Shown in pieces: positions 17,640-26,706 of a stretch of 64,000 bases of DNA (its first letter is position 1; every line of letters begins with the position of its first letter). The position numbers and the translations under genes are program-made. Below the pieces are notes generated by a model. The model saw only the letters and a program-made list of their open reading frames with translations. It had not been told where the DNA came from and searched no databases. Source of the DNA: Luteipulveratus mongoliensis (GTDB lineage Bacteria; Actinomycetota; Actinomycetes; Actinomycetales; Dermatophilaceae); contig NZ_CP011112.1 of assembly GCF_001190945.1 (NCBI RefSeq), positions 4,278,001 to 4,342,000 of the forward strand. The letters run 5' to 3'.

Positions 17640-17688
17640 CGTGACGTACCTCACATAGGTTACGTACGCGTCAGTAACCTACGTCACA
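17640..17688. promoter_or_regulatory. Two Crp/GlxR-like boxes upstream of the lipase
   Basis: CGTGACGTACCTCACA (17640-17655) matches the GlxR/Crp pattern TGTGA-NNTANN-TCACA at all but one defined position. AGTAACCTACGTCACA (17673-17688) misses two. Their centres are 33 bp apart, about three helical turns. The inverted repeat TAGGTTAC (17656-17663) / GTAACCTA (17674-17681) lies between and overlapping them. The lipase starts 40 bp further on. cAMP-dependent control is inferred. Confidence 0.5.
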
Positions 17689-17728
17689 CTGTCCGCCTCT
17701 CGTGGCGGGCCCCAGACGGAGGTCTCCC

Positions 17729-18682
17729 GTGTCTCGAACCCCACGCCTGCGCCGAAAGACCGCCTTCGGACTCGCCGCGATCGGGGTGTCGGCGGGCCTG
17801 GTGGCCGCGACGGCGACCCCGGCCCATGCGGCCGACCTCCCCGAGCAGGGCGTGCCGGCGGCGCTCTACAACTATGCGTTCGCTCCCAACGCGACCGCCG
17901 GGGCCAACGACTGGAGCTGCAAGCCCACGGCCGAGCACCCGCACCCGGTGATCCTGCTGCCCGGGACGTTCTTCAACATCGGCGCCAACTTCGTGAAGGC
18001 CGGCCCCAGGCTGAAGAACGAGGGCTACTGCACGTTCGCCATGAACTACGGGATGACCGCGACATCGTTCGGTCGCGTGGGTGGCCTCGGCGCCATCAAG
18101 GGCTCGGCCGGCGAGCTGGATGCCTTCGTCACCAAGGTGCTCGCCTCGACCGGAGCCTCCAAGGTCGACATCATCGGCCACTCCCAGGGCGGCAGTGTCC
18201 CGACCTGGTGGATCAAGAAGATGGGCGGCGCGAGCAAGACGGCGCACTTCGTCGGCTGGGCGCCCTCAGGGCGTGGGACGAGCCTCAACGGCATCGCGAC
18301 GCTCGCCAACAGCCTGGGACTCATGGGCTTCGTCACCGGCCTCTCCAACGTCGGGCAGTTCCCGGGTGTCATCGACCAGACCACCAGCAGCGACTACACC
18401 AAGGAGCTGTTCCCGAACGGCAGCAGCGACATGCCGGCCGGGCCGAAGTACACCGTCATCTCGACGAAGCGGGACACCGTGGTCACGCCGTACACGACCC
18501 AGACGCTGTCGGCTCCGGACGTCAACAACATCGTGCTCCAGAACAAGTGCCCCTGGGACCAGGCCGGTCACATCGGGCTCTTCAACGACGGGCCGACCCT
18601 CCAGATGACGCTCAACGCGCTCGAGGACGGACCGAAGAGCTTCCAGCCCTCCTGCACCGACTTCGGCGTGCCGTTCCTCTGA
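17729..18682 (+). CDS. Secreted triacylglycerol lipase/esterase
   Basis: 317 residues. A Sec/Tat-like signal peptide (SRTPRLRRKTAFGLAAIG…ATPAHA) is cut near residue 40. The mature part is an alpha/beta hydrolase of the class 2 lipase type: HPVILLPGTF (oxyanion strand), nucleophile Ser in VDIIGHSQGG, and a late His in DQAGHIGLFND. GTG 17729 has GGAGG (17718-17722) six bases upstream. Two Crp/GlxR-like boxes precede it and a hairpin follows at 18705-18730. The natural substrate is probably a medium or long acyl ester; chain preference is not visible. Confidence 0.87.
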   Translation: MSRTPRLRRKTAFGLAAIGVSAGLVAATATPAHAADLPEQGVPAALYNYAFAPNATAGANDWSCKPTAEHPHPVILLPGTFFNIGANFVKAGPRLKNEGYCTFAMNYGMTATSFGRVGGLGAIKGSAGELDAFVTKVLASTGASKVDIIGHSQGGSVPTWWIKKMGGASKTAHFVGWAPSGRGTSLNGIATLANSLGLMGFVTGLSNVGQFPGVIDQTTSSDYTKELFPNGSSDMPAGPKYTVISTKRDTVVTPYTTQTLSAPDVNNIVLQNKCPWDQAGHIGLFNDGPTLQMTLNALEDGPKSFQPSCTDFGVPFL

Positions 18683-18704
18683 GTGAAGGCGTACGACGGA
18701 AGAA

Positions 18705-18730
18705 GGCCCTCACCCAGGCGGGTGAGGGCC
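18705..18730. terminator. Hairpin terminator between lipase and gltA
   Basis: Perfect 11-bp stem (18705-18715 with 18720-18730) and AGGC loop, between convergent genes. Rightward it is followed by CTCTT; leftward by TTCTTC after one end, so it can serve both directions. Confidence 0.8.
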
Positions 18731-18749
18731 CTCTTGCGTACGACGTGGG

Positions 18750-20042
<1,293 letters not shown>

Positions 20043-20096
20043 GTGCTGTCCGTCCTCCTGTATGCCGGCGTCATCGCCGGGAAGTCAGCCCGGACG

Positions 20097-20123
20097 ACGT
20101 TACCCCAGGGTCACGACGTCCAA
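20097..20123 (-). promoter_or_regulatory. Candidate gltA promoter
   Basis: Reading leftward: -35 TTGGAC (20123-20118), a short 15-bp spacer, -10 TAACGT (20102-20097), then a 54-nt leader with AGGAGG before gltA. The spacer is below the usual 16-18, so the call is tentative. Confidence 0.3.
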
Positions 20124-20166
20124 GCAATCGCCCCTGATGGGGTGGAGACCGGTTTTTGACGTCACG

Positions 20167-21273
20167 TCAAGTCTGCGTGAGGCGTGTCACAGCCGCATTG
20201 ATTCTTTCGTCGGTGGCCGTCAGCGCGATCCGTACGTGCCGTGCCCCGGGTGCGCCGTAGAAGTCACCGGGCGCAGCCAGGATCCCGCGCTGGGCCAACC
20301 AGGCGATCGTCTCCCGGCACGGCTCGTCGCGCGTGGACCAGAGGTAGAGACCGGCGTCGCTGTGATCGATACGCCAGCCGGTCGACTCCAGGGCCGTACG
20401 CAGCATCGTCCGGCGGGCGGCGTACCGCTGCTTCTGCTCGGCGACGTGCTGGTCGTCGCCGACCGCGATGCGCAGCACGCGTTGGACGGGCCAGGGCACG
20501 ATCATGCCGGCGTGCTTACGGACCTCGACCAGGCGGCGTACGAGCTCAGGGTCGCCCGCGGCGAACGCGGCACGGTAGCCGGCGAGGTTGGACTGCTTGG
20601 ACAGCGAGTAGACCGCGAGCAGTCCCTCTTGGCTGCCACCGCAGACCCGGTCGTCCAGGATGCTCGGCGTGGTCAGACCTTCAGGCGACGCGCGCCAGTC
20701 GAGCTCGGCGTAGCACTCGTCACTGGCGACGATCACGCCGCGGCTGCGCGCCCAGTCGACGACCTTGGCGAGGTGCTCGACACCCAGAACCTGACCGGTC
20801 GGATTGCTAGGAGTGTTGAGCCACAACAGTTTTGGGCTCTGCGGCCCCATCTCCAGCAGGTTGTCCATCGGCCGCGGCGTCGCACCCGCGATGCGCGCGC
20901 CGACGTCGTAGGTGGGGTAGGCCACCGATGGGAAGGCGACCGTGTCGCCCGCGCTCAGACCGAGCAGCGTCGGCAACCACGCGACCAGCTCCTTGCTCCC
21001 GATCGTCGGGAGCACACCGTCGGGATCAACCGCACCGGCATTGCGGCGTCGGGCGAACCACGCGGCCACCGCCTCGCGAAGATCAGGCGTGCCGTAGACC
21101 TGCGGGTAGCCAGGCGCGTCCGAAGCCTCGGTCAACGCCTCCCGCAGGATCTGTGGGGTCGGGTCGACCGGCGTACCGACCGAGAGGTCGACGATGCCGT
21201 CCGGGTGCTGCTGCGCGGTGGCCTTCGCCTCCGCGAGCGAGTTCCAGGGGAAGTCAGGAAGCGAGAGAGGCAC
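20167..21273 (-). CDS. dapC: Succinyldiaminopimelate transaminase
   Basis: 368 residues, class I/II PLP aminotransferase. Visible are GTPVDPTP near the N-terminus, WLNTPSNPTGQVL (PLP/substrate Asn), VASDECYAELDW (Asp and Tyr to the PLP ring), and the PLP lysine in VYSLSKQSNLAGYRAAF. It converts N-succinyl-2-amino-6-oxopimelate to N-succinyl-diaminopimelate with glutamate. Encoded 9 bp downstream of fdxA, a pairing also seen as Rv1177/Rv1178. The stop is at 20167, 43 bp beyond the gltA promoter candidate. Confidence 0.9.
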   Translation of the reverse strand: MPLSLPDFPWNSLAEAKATAQQHPDGIVDLSVGTPVDPTPQILREALTEASDAPGYPQVYGTPDLREAVAAWFARRRNAGAVDPDGVLPTIGSKELVAWLPTLLGLSAGDTVAFPSVAYPTYDVGARIAGATPRPMDNLLEMGPQSPKLLWLNTPSNPTGQVLGVEHLAKVVDWARSRGVIVASDECYAELDWRASPEGLTTPSILDDRVCGGSQEGLLAVYSLSKQSNLAGYRAAFAAGDPELVRRLVEVRKHAGMIVPWPVQRVLRIAVGDDQHVAEQKQRYAARRTMLRTALESTGWRIDHSDAGLYLWSTRDEPCRETIAWLAQRGILAAPGDFYGAPGARHVRIALTATDERINAAVTRLTQT

Positions 21274-21282
21274 CCGCGCAGA

Positions 21283-21609
21283 TTACTCGTCGTGCTCTTG
21301 CGGGGGCAGCGCAGAGATGATCGGGTGATCCTTCTTGATCATGCCGAGCTTGGCCGCACCGCCGGGGCTGCCGAGGTCGTCGAAGAACTCGACGTTGGCC
21401 TTGTAGTAGTCGGCCCACTCCTCAGGAGTGTCGTCCTCGTAGTAGATCGCCTCTACGGGGCACACGGGCTCACACGCACCACAGTCGACGCACTCGTCGG
21501 GGTGGATGTAGAGCGACCGCTCGCCTTCGTAGATGCAGTCGACCGGACATTCCTCGATGCACGCCTTGTCCTTGAGATCGACGCACGGCTGAGCAATGAC
21601 GTAGGTCAT
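21283..21609 (-). CDS. fdxA: 7Fe ferredoxin
   Basis: 108 residues. Two cluster motifs are visible: CVDLKDKACIEECPVDC for the 3Fe-4S site and part of the 4Fe-4S site, and CVDCGACEPVCP for the second. The ~50-residue C-terminal extension (WADYYKANVEFFDDLGSPGGA) is typical of the actinobacterial FdxA/FdxC type. It is a low-potential electron carrier, a likely donor to P450s or other reductases; the partner is unknown. Divergent from the GNAT gene, 67 bp between starts. Confidence 0.93.
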   Translation of the reverse strand: MTYVIAQPCVDLKDKACIEECPVDCIYEGERSLYIHPDECVDCGACEPVCPVEAIYYEDDTPEEWADYYKANVEFFDDLGSPGGAAKLGMIKKDHPIISALPPQEHDE

Positions 21610-21676
21610 GGGGGTCGGTCCTCCTGCTGATGGTGCGGCGCGATGGCCAGGTCCTGCTGCCTAGTATGCCGAGGCA

Positions 21677-22663
21677 ATGAACCCCGACCCTAACCAGCCT
21701 GACCTCACCGCACCTCTCCGTGTCGGAATGCGGATCGTGGTGCGGTCCCGCCTGCCCGAAGGAGGCCTCACCGACCGCCTCGGTCCGCTGGTCGAGGCCG
21801 ATGAGGCGACCCTGACCGTACGCACCCGAGCCGGGGACGTCGTCGTACGACGCCGCGACGTGGTTGCGGCCAAGGAGGTCCCTCCCCCGCCTGCTCGGCG
21901 CGGCCGACCGCATCTCGCGATCTCGATGGGCGACCTGCAAGAGCTCATGGTCGGAGGCATGCCGGGCATCGAGCAGGAGTGGCTCGGCCGGTGGCTGCTG
22001 CGTATGGCCAACGGCTACACGGGACGTGCCAACTCGGTGCTCCCGCTCGGCGACCCTGGCGCTCCCCTGGATGACGCGATGGTCGCTGTCGTGCGGTGGT
22101 ACGCCGATCGCGGCCGGCCGCCGCTGGTGCAGCTCTTCGGGCCGGTCGGGTTCGATCCTGCGGCCGACGAGATCGGTGCGTGGGCGGTCGAGCACGGCTG
22201 GCGGGTGTTCCAGAAGACGCTCGTGATGACAGCCGCGTCAGCCGATCTGGCTGCCCAGCCCGCACCCCAGACCCCGGTCGAGGCGCGCGGCACGATCGAC
22301 GACCGGTGGTTCTCGGGCACCACAGCACGCGAGCAGCAGCACGAGCAGACGTTCCGCGATGTCCTCGACCTCATTCCGCACCAGCGTTTCCTGACGGTGG
22401 CGCCGGACGGCCCGGTCACCGCCATCGGGCGCGTGGCGTTCACCTCCGGGTGGGCCGGCGTGTTCGGGGTGCATGTGCAGCCCGCCGCTCGCCGACAGGG
22501 CCTGGCCCGTGCGGTCATGACCGCCGCGGGTCGCGAGGCGGTCGCCCGAGGCGCCCGATCGACGTACCTCCAGGTGTCTGCGGACAACGAGGCTGCGGTG
22601 GCGCTCTACCGGTCGATGGGTTTCGTGACCCACCACGAGTACTGGTACGCGCGGCCCGCCTGA
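21677..22663 (+). CDS. GNAT-family N-acetyltransferase with N-terminal extension
   Basis: 328 residues. The C-terminal ~90 residues hold a GNAT domain: VFGVHVQPAARRQGLARAVM is motif A (R/Q-x-x-G-x-A acetyl-CoA loop) and STYLQVSADNEAAVALYRSMGF is motif B. The first ~60 residues form a small beta-rich domain (IVVRSRLPEGGLTDRLG…VVVRRRDVV). The middle (WLGRWLLRMANGYTGRANSVLPLG) is a degenerate GNAT-like half common to such fused proteins. Substrate unknown. ATG 21677 follows TAGTAT (21662-21667) by 9 nt. Confidence 0.85.
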   Translation: MNPDPNQPDLTAPLRVGMRIVVRSRLPEGGLTDRLGPLVEADEATLTVRTRAGDVVVRRRDVVAAKEVPPPPARRGRPHLAISMGDLQELMVGGMPGIEQEWLGRWLLRMANGYTGRANSVLPLGDPGAPLDDAMVAVVRWYADRGRPPLVQLFGPVGFDPAADEIGAWAVEHGWRVFQKTLVMTAASADLAAQPAPQTPVEARGTIDDRWFSGTTAREQQHEQTFRDVLDLIPHQRFLTVAPDGPVTAIGRVAFTSGWAGVFGVHVQPAARRQGLARAVMTAAGREAVARGARSTYLQVSADNEAAVALYRSMGFVTHHEYWYARPA

Positions 22664-22777
22664 GTCTGCGACAACCCCGCTCATATGGTCACTTCCCCCG
22701 GTGAGATGACCAGTCATCCGCCTCGGGCAGTGCACCTTTCGGCGGGGTAGTGCAGGCCACGCGCCAGACTGGCGACC

Positions 22778-23509
22778 ATGACCGCTGAGCAACCGACGAT
22801 CCTGGCCACCTCGGGTGGCATCAAGCGCGGCGTACGGACGGGGTGGGAGTTCAGCGAGCTGACGACGTACGCCGTCGAGCTCGCCGGGGTGACCGGACGC
22901 GCACCGAAGGTGTGCTTCCTCCCGACCGCCGGTGGTGACGCGCCCGACTACCTGACGCTGTTCTACGGCGCCGCGCAGGTCGCAGGCTACGAGCCGTCGC
23001 ACCTGCAGCTGTTCGCGATGCCCAACGTCGAGGACATCACCGCGCACCTGCTGGCGCAGGACGTCATCTGGGTCGGTGGTGGGAGCGTCGCCGGTTTGCT
23101 CGCGATGTGGCGGCTGCACGGCGTGGACGAGGCGATGCGTGCTGCGTGGGAGGCCGGCGTGGTCCTGACGGGCGTCTCGGCGGGGTCGATCTGCTGGCAC
23201 ATCGGCGGTACGACGGACTCGTTCGGCCCGCAGCTGCGTCCCGTGACCAACGGGCTGGCGTTCCTGCCGTACAGCAACGGGGTCCACTACGACTCCGAGG
23301 CCGAGCGACGGCCGTTGTTCCAGCGACTGGTCGGCGACGGCACGCTGCCGGCCGGCTTCGCGACCGACGACGGCGTCGGACTCCTTTACCGCGGAACCGA
23401 ACTCGTCGAAGCGGTCAGCGAGATCGACGGCAAGGGCGCCTACCGCGTCGAGCCCAGCGGCGACGGAGGAGCAGCCGTCGAGACCAACCTCGACGTCCGC
23501 CGCCTGTAG
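22778..23509 (+). CDS. Peptidase E (family S51)
   Basis: 243 residues. The nucleophile elbow GVSAGSICW places Ser at residue 134, and IWVGGGSVAGLL is the preceding glycine-rich segment; VHYDSEAERRP and FATDDGVGLLY complete the S51 pattern. Cytosolic aspartyl dipeptidase or a related hydrolase such as cyanophycinase-like enzymes; dipeptidase is favoured by length. ATG 22778 follows CAGACT by 7 nt, so it may be leaderless. It ends 10 bp before repeat copy B. Confidence 0.85.
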   Translation: MTAEQPTILATSGGIKRGVRTGWEFSELTTYAVELAGVTGRAPKVCFLPTAGGDAPDYLTLFYGAAQVAGYEPSHLQLFAMPNVEDITAHLLAQDVIWVGGGSVAGLLAMWRLHGVDEAMRAAWEAGVVLTGVSAGSICWHIGGTTDSFGPQLRPVTNGLAFLPYSNGVHYDSEAERRPLFQRLVGDGTLPAGFATDDGVGLLYRGTELVEAVSEIDGKGAYRVEPSGDGGAAVETNLDVRRL

Positions 23510-23519
23510 GCCACATCGC

Positions 23520-23663
23520 CGGTCGAGTAGCCGGAGCGGGTCTCGATACGGCTCGTTCCTCGCCTACTCGACCCAAGCACCGGAGGCGTATCGAGACCAG
23601 GTGCGCGCGGTCGCCCGGTCTCGATACGGCTCGCCCTTGGGGGCTCGCCTACTCGACCAGCGG
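23520..23663. repeat. 145-bp dispersed palindromic repeat, copy B
   Basis: Copy B of the element at 9249-9395, in reverse orientation. Central segment 23599-23616 is bounded by GAGACC (23593-23598) and GGTCTC (23617-23622). Read in the same flank orientation as copy A, this centre is inverted, matching the complement of A's centre at 16 of 18 positions. Bases 23649-23663 form the last codons and stop of the FAD/Fe-S dehydrogenase gene. Confidence 0.85.
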
Positions 23664-26501
23664 GGTCGCTGACGAGCGATCGGGGTCGAGGAGCTGGGCG
23701 AGGTGGATGCCGCGCCGGTCGGTGAGGTCGGCGACCTGGGTGCGGCAGGAGAACCCGTCCGCCAGGAGTACGCCGTCGCGGTTGTCGCGCAGCGCCGGCA
23801 GCAGCGAGTGCTCGGCCACCTTGACGGACACCTCGTAGTGACCCTGCTCGACACCGAAATTGCCTGCCAGTCCACAACATCCGCCGAGGCGCTGGACGTC
23901 GGCGCCGGCCTTCTTGAGCAGTGCCGCGTCCGGCGTCCACGACATGATGGCGTGGTGGTGGCAGTGCGGCTGGGCGATCACCGACGTGCCTTCCAGCGAT
24001 GGCGGTGACCACTCCGGGTCGGCCTCCAGGAACTCAGCGAGCGTCTGCGTCCCCGCTGCCACGCGGGTGGCCGCGTCACCACCCACGAGCTCGACGGCGT
24101 CGGAGCGGAGCACTGCAGTGCACGACGGTTCCAACCCGACGATCGGCAGCCCTGCCTCGGCCGCAGCGGCCAGGTCATCGACCGTGCTGCCGAGGATCTT
24201 CTTGGCAGCATCGAGCTGGCCGGTCGTGATCCACGTCAGGCCGCAGCATCCGGCACGCTCGGTGACCACGGGTTCATATCCCGCGGCGCGCAGCACCCGG
24301 ACCGCGGCCTGGCCGACCTCCGGTGAGAAGTAGTCGGTGAACGTATCGATCATGAGCAGCATCTGGCGCTCACCAATCGGCGAACCGTCAAAGATGCCAA
24401 CGCTATTCGCCTTCGCCCACGAACGGAACGTGTCGGGGGCGAGGGCGGGAATGGACCGCCGAGGATCCACACCGGCGACCTTCTTCAGCGCCGAGAACCG
24501 GTCGCCGACCCGGAACATCGCGTTGACCACCTTCGGCATCCGCGAGCCCATCCGGACCCATCTCGGCAGCTGCCCCAGCGCGTAGTGCGTGCGCGGCCGC
24601 CGCTTGCCCTGGTAGGTCTGGTGCAGCACCTCGGACTTGTAGGTCGCCATGTCGATACCGGTCGGGCAGTCCGACGCGCAGCCCTTGCACGACAGGCACA
24701 GATCGAGCGCCTCGTGGACCTCCGGCGCGTCCCAGCCGGTGACCAGCGAACCGTTGACCATCTCCTGCAGCACCCGCGCCCGGCCCCGCGTGGAGTCCTT
24801 CTCCTCACCCGTGGCGAGGTAGGAAGGACACATCACTCCCCCGGTGCCGGTGTTGTCGGCGCGGCACTTGCCGACCCCGGTGCAGCGGTGGACCGCCTGC
24901 GAGAAGTCGCCGCGATCGTGCTCGTACGCCATCGCGAGCTTCGCGCGCACCGGCTGGGCTGCCGGGATGCGCAGGTCATCGGTCGCGGCTGCCGGGTCCA
25001 CGAGCACTCCGGGGTTGAGCAGGTTGGTCGGGTCGAGGTGGTGCTTGATCTCGGCGAACAGCTGAAGGGCGTCGGGTGAGTACATCGTCGGCAGCAGCTC
25101 GCTGCGCGCGCGACCGTCGCCGTGCTCGCCCGACAGGGAGCCGCCGTACGACGCGACGAGCGCAGCGGACTCTCGCAGGAAGTTGCCGAACTCGGCTGTG
25201 CCAGAAGGCTTTTCGAGCGGGAAGTCGATGCGGATGTGCAAGCAGCCGTCGCCGAAGTGGCCATAGGGAAGGCCCGTCAGATCATGCTGCTCCAGCAGCG
25301 CGTCGAAGTCGCGGAGGTAGGGTCCCAGCTGCTCAGGCGGCACAGCGGCGTCCTCCCAGCCGGCGTGCGCGGGCCGGTCCCGAGGACTACGTCCGGACAA
25401 CCCCGCACCGTCCTCACGAACTCGCCACAGGGACGCGGCCTCGCCCTTGTCGACCACGATCCTGGACTCCACGGCGTCCGACTCGGCGGCCAGGCGCTCG
25501 GCCCTGGCGAGCACCTCCCCCTCGTCGTCACCGGCAAGCTCGATGAGTAGCCAGCCGTCGCCGCGCGGTAGAGCAGGGACCGCCGACGGACCGCGACGGG
25601 CGAGCAGGATGTCGACGATGCGCCTGTCCATGCCCTCGACCGCGACCGGGTCGAAGGCCAGCATCAGGTGTGCTGCATCTCCGGCCGTGGCGATGTCCGG
25701 GTAGCCCAGCACGACCAGCAGCCGATGAGCCGGCTCGGTGACAAGGCGTACGGTCGCCTCGGTCAGCACGCCGAGCGTGCCTTCGCTGCCGGCGAGCAGC
25801 CGCGTCACGTCGAAGCCGTTCTCGGGCAGCAAGTGCTGGGCGGCGTAGCCGGACACCTGTCGGCCGAAACGTCCCAGCTCGGTGCGGATCGTCGAAAGAT
25901 GTTGTGCGGCAACGGCATCCAGCGCGGCCCAGGTCGGTGACGCGGCGAGGACGTCGGCGCGCGGGGTGCCCACAGCCGTACGCAGCACCTCTCCCGCCGC
26001 AGTGACCAGCTCGGCCCCGAGCAGGTTGTCGCCCGTCTTGCCGTAGCCGAGCGCTCGGTTGCCGCACGCGTTGTTGCCGACCATCCCGCCGATCGTGCAG
26101 CGGGTGTGCGAGGACGGGTCCGGCCCGTAGCGCAGACCCGACGCGAGCGCCTGCCGCTGCAGGGTGGCGTGCACTGTGCCGGGTTGGACGACCGCGCTCG
26201 CTGACTCACGATCCAGCGAGATCACCTGGTTCATGTGCCGGCTGAAGTCCAGCACCACACCGGTGCCGACCGCGTTGCCCGCGATGGACGTACCGCCGCC
26301 GCGCGACGTCACCGGCGCCTGGTGCCGCCTGCTGACCTCGAGCGCGGCGAGCACCTCGTCACGGTCGTACGGCCGGACGACGACCTGGGGCAGCAGACGA
26401 TAGAGCGAGGCGTCCGAGGAGTAGGCCGCGCGACTCGTCGAGTCGGAGAGGACATCACGCAGCCCGACGGCACGAAGGTCGGCGACCAGCTCCGAAGTCA
26501 T
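23649..26501 (-). CDS. FAD-linked oxidase with C-terminal Fe-S domains (D-lactate/glycolate dehydrogenase-like)
   Basis: 950 residues. The N-terminal FAD_binding_4 domain shows VTSRGGGTSIAGNAVG and CTIGGMVGNNACGNRALGYGKTGDN; the FAD-oxidase C domain includes YGHFGDGCLHIRIDF and LSGEHGDGRARSELL. The C-terminal third carries 4Fe-4S motifs (GKCRADNTGTGGVMCPSYLA and CLSCKGCASDCPTG) and two CCG segments (ERAGCCGLTW and LGGCCGLAGNFG). This fusion oxidises a 2-hydroxy acid, probably D-lactate or D-2-hydroxyglutarate, feeding electrons to quinone or an electron carrier. The final codons and stop come from repeat copy B. Confidence 0.9.
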   Translation of the reverse strand: MTSELVADLRAVGLRDVLSDSTSRAAYSSDASLYRLLPQVVVRPYDRDEVLAALEVSRRHQAPVTSRGGGTSIAGNAVGTGVVLDFSRHMNQVISLDRESASAVVQPGTVHATLQRQALASGLRYGPDPSSHTRCTIGGMVGNNACGNRALGYGKTGDNLLGAELVTAAGEVLRTAVGTPRADVLAASPTWAALDAVAAQHLSTIRTELGRFGRQVSGYAAQHLLPENGFDVTRLLAGSEGTLGVLTEATVRLVTEPAHRLLVVLGYPDIATAGDAAHLMLAFDPVAVEGMDRRIVDILLARRGPSAVPALPRGDGWLLIELAGDDEGEVLARAERLAAESDAVESRIVVDKGEAASLWRVREDGAGLSGRSPRDRPAHAGWEDAAVPPEQLGPYLRDFDALLEQHDLTGLPYGHFGDGCLHIRIDFPLEKPSGTAEFGNFLRESAALVASYGGSLSGEHGDGRARSELLPTMYSPDALQLFAEIKHHLDPTNLLNPGVLVDPAAATDDLRIPAAQPVRAKLAMAYEHDRGDFSQAVHRCTGVGKCRADNTGTGGVMCPSYLATGEEKDSTRGRARVLQEMVNGSLVTGWDAPEVHEALDLCLSCKGCASDCPTGIDMATYKSEVLHQTYQGKRRPRTHYALGQLPRWVRMGSRMPKVVNAMFRVGDRFSALKKVAGVDPRRSIPALAPDTFRSWAKANSVGIFDGSPIGERQMLLMIDTFTDYFSPEVGQAAVRVLRAAGYEPVVTERAGCCGLTWITTGQLDAAKKILGSTVDDLAAAAEAGLPIVGLEPSCTAVLRSDAVELVGGDAATRVAAGTQTLAEFLEADPEWSPPSLEGTSVIAQPHCHHHAIMSWTPDAALLKKAGADVQRLGGCCGLAGNFGVEQGHYEVSVKVAEHSLLPALRDNRDGVLLADGFSCRTQVADLTDRRGIHLAQLLDPDRSSATPLVE

Positions 26502-26560
26502 TCACGCATCATCGGACAACCAGCCATCGTGATGTCGGACGGGTCCGGACTGCGAGCGAC

Positions 26561-26693
26561 GGGACGACGATGCCGGACCGAGGGAGCCTGCGACCTCGGC
26601 CGGAAGAGGAGTCTCGTCCAGAAGGAGCAGAGCCCGGGACGACGATGCCGGACCGAGGGAGCCTGCGACCTCGGCCGGAAGAGGAGTCTCGTC
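26561..26693. repeat. Two direct copies of a 58-bp repeat
   Basis: Units 26561-26618 and 26636-26693 are identical over 58 bases and separated by 17 bp. Each contains the short inverted repeat CCGAGG…CCTCGG. They fill most of the gap between the vanW stop (26707) and the FAD/Fe-S dehydrogenase start (26501), so they could act as terminator of the vanW operon or as leader sequence; neither is shown. Confidence 0.85.
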
Positions 26694-26706
26694 GGTTCAG
26701 GTAGCG

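Noticed and set aside
26561-26693. Two-unit CRISPR or a transposon end
   Set aside because: Only two units, 17-bp spacer, no cas or transposase gene nearby.
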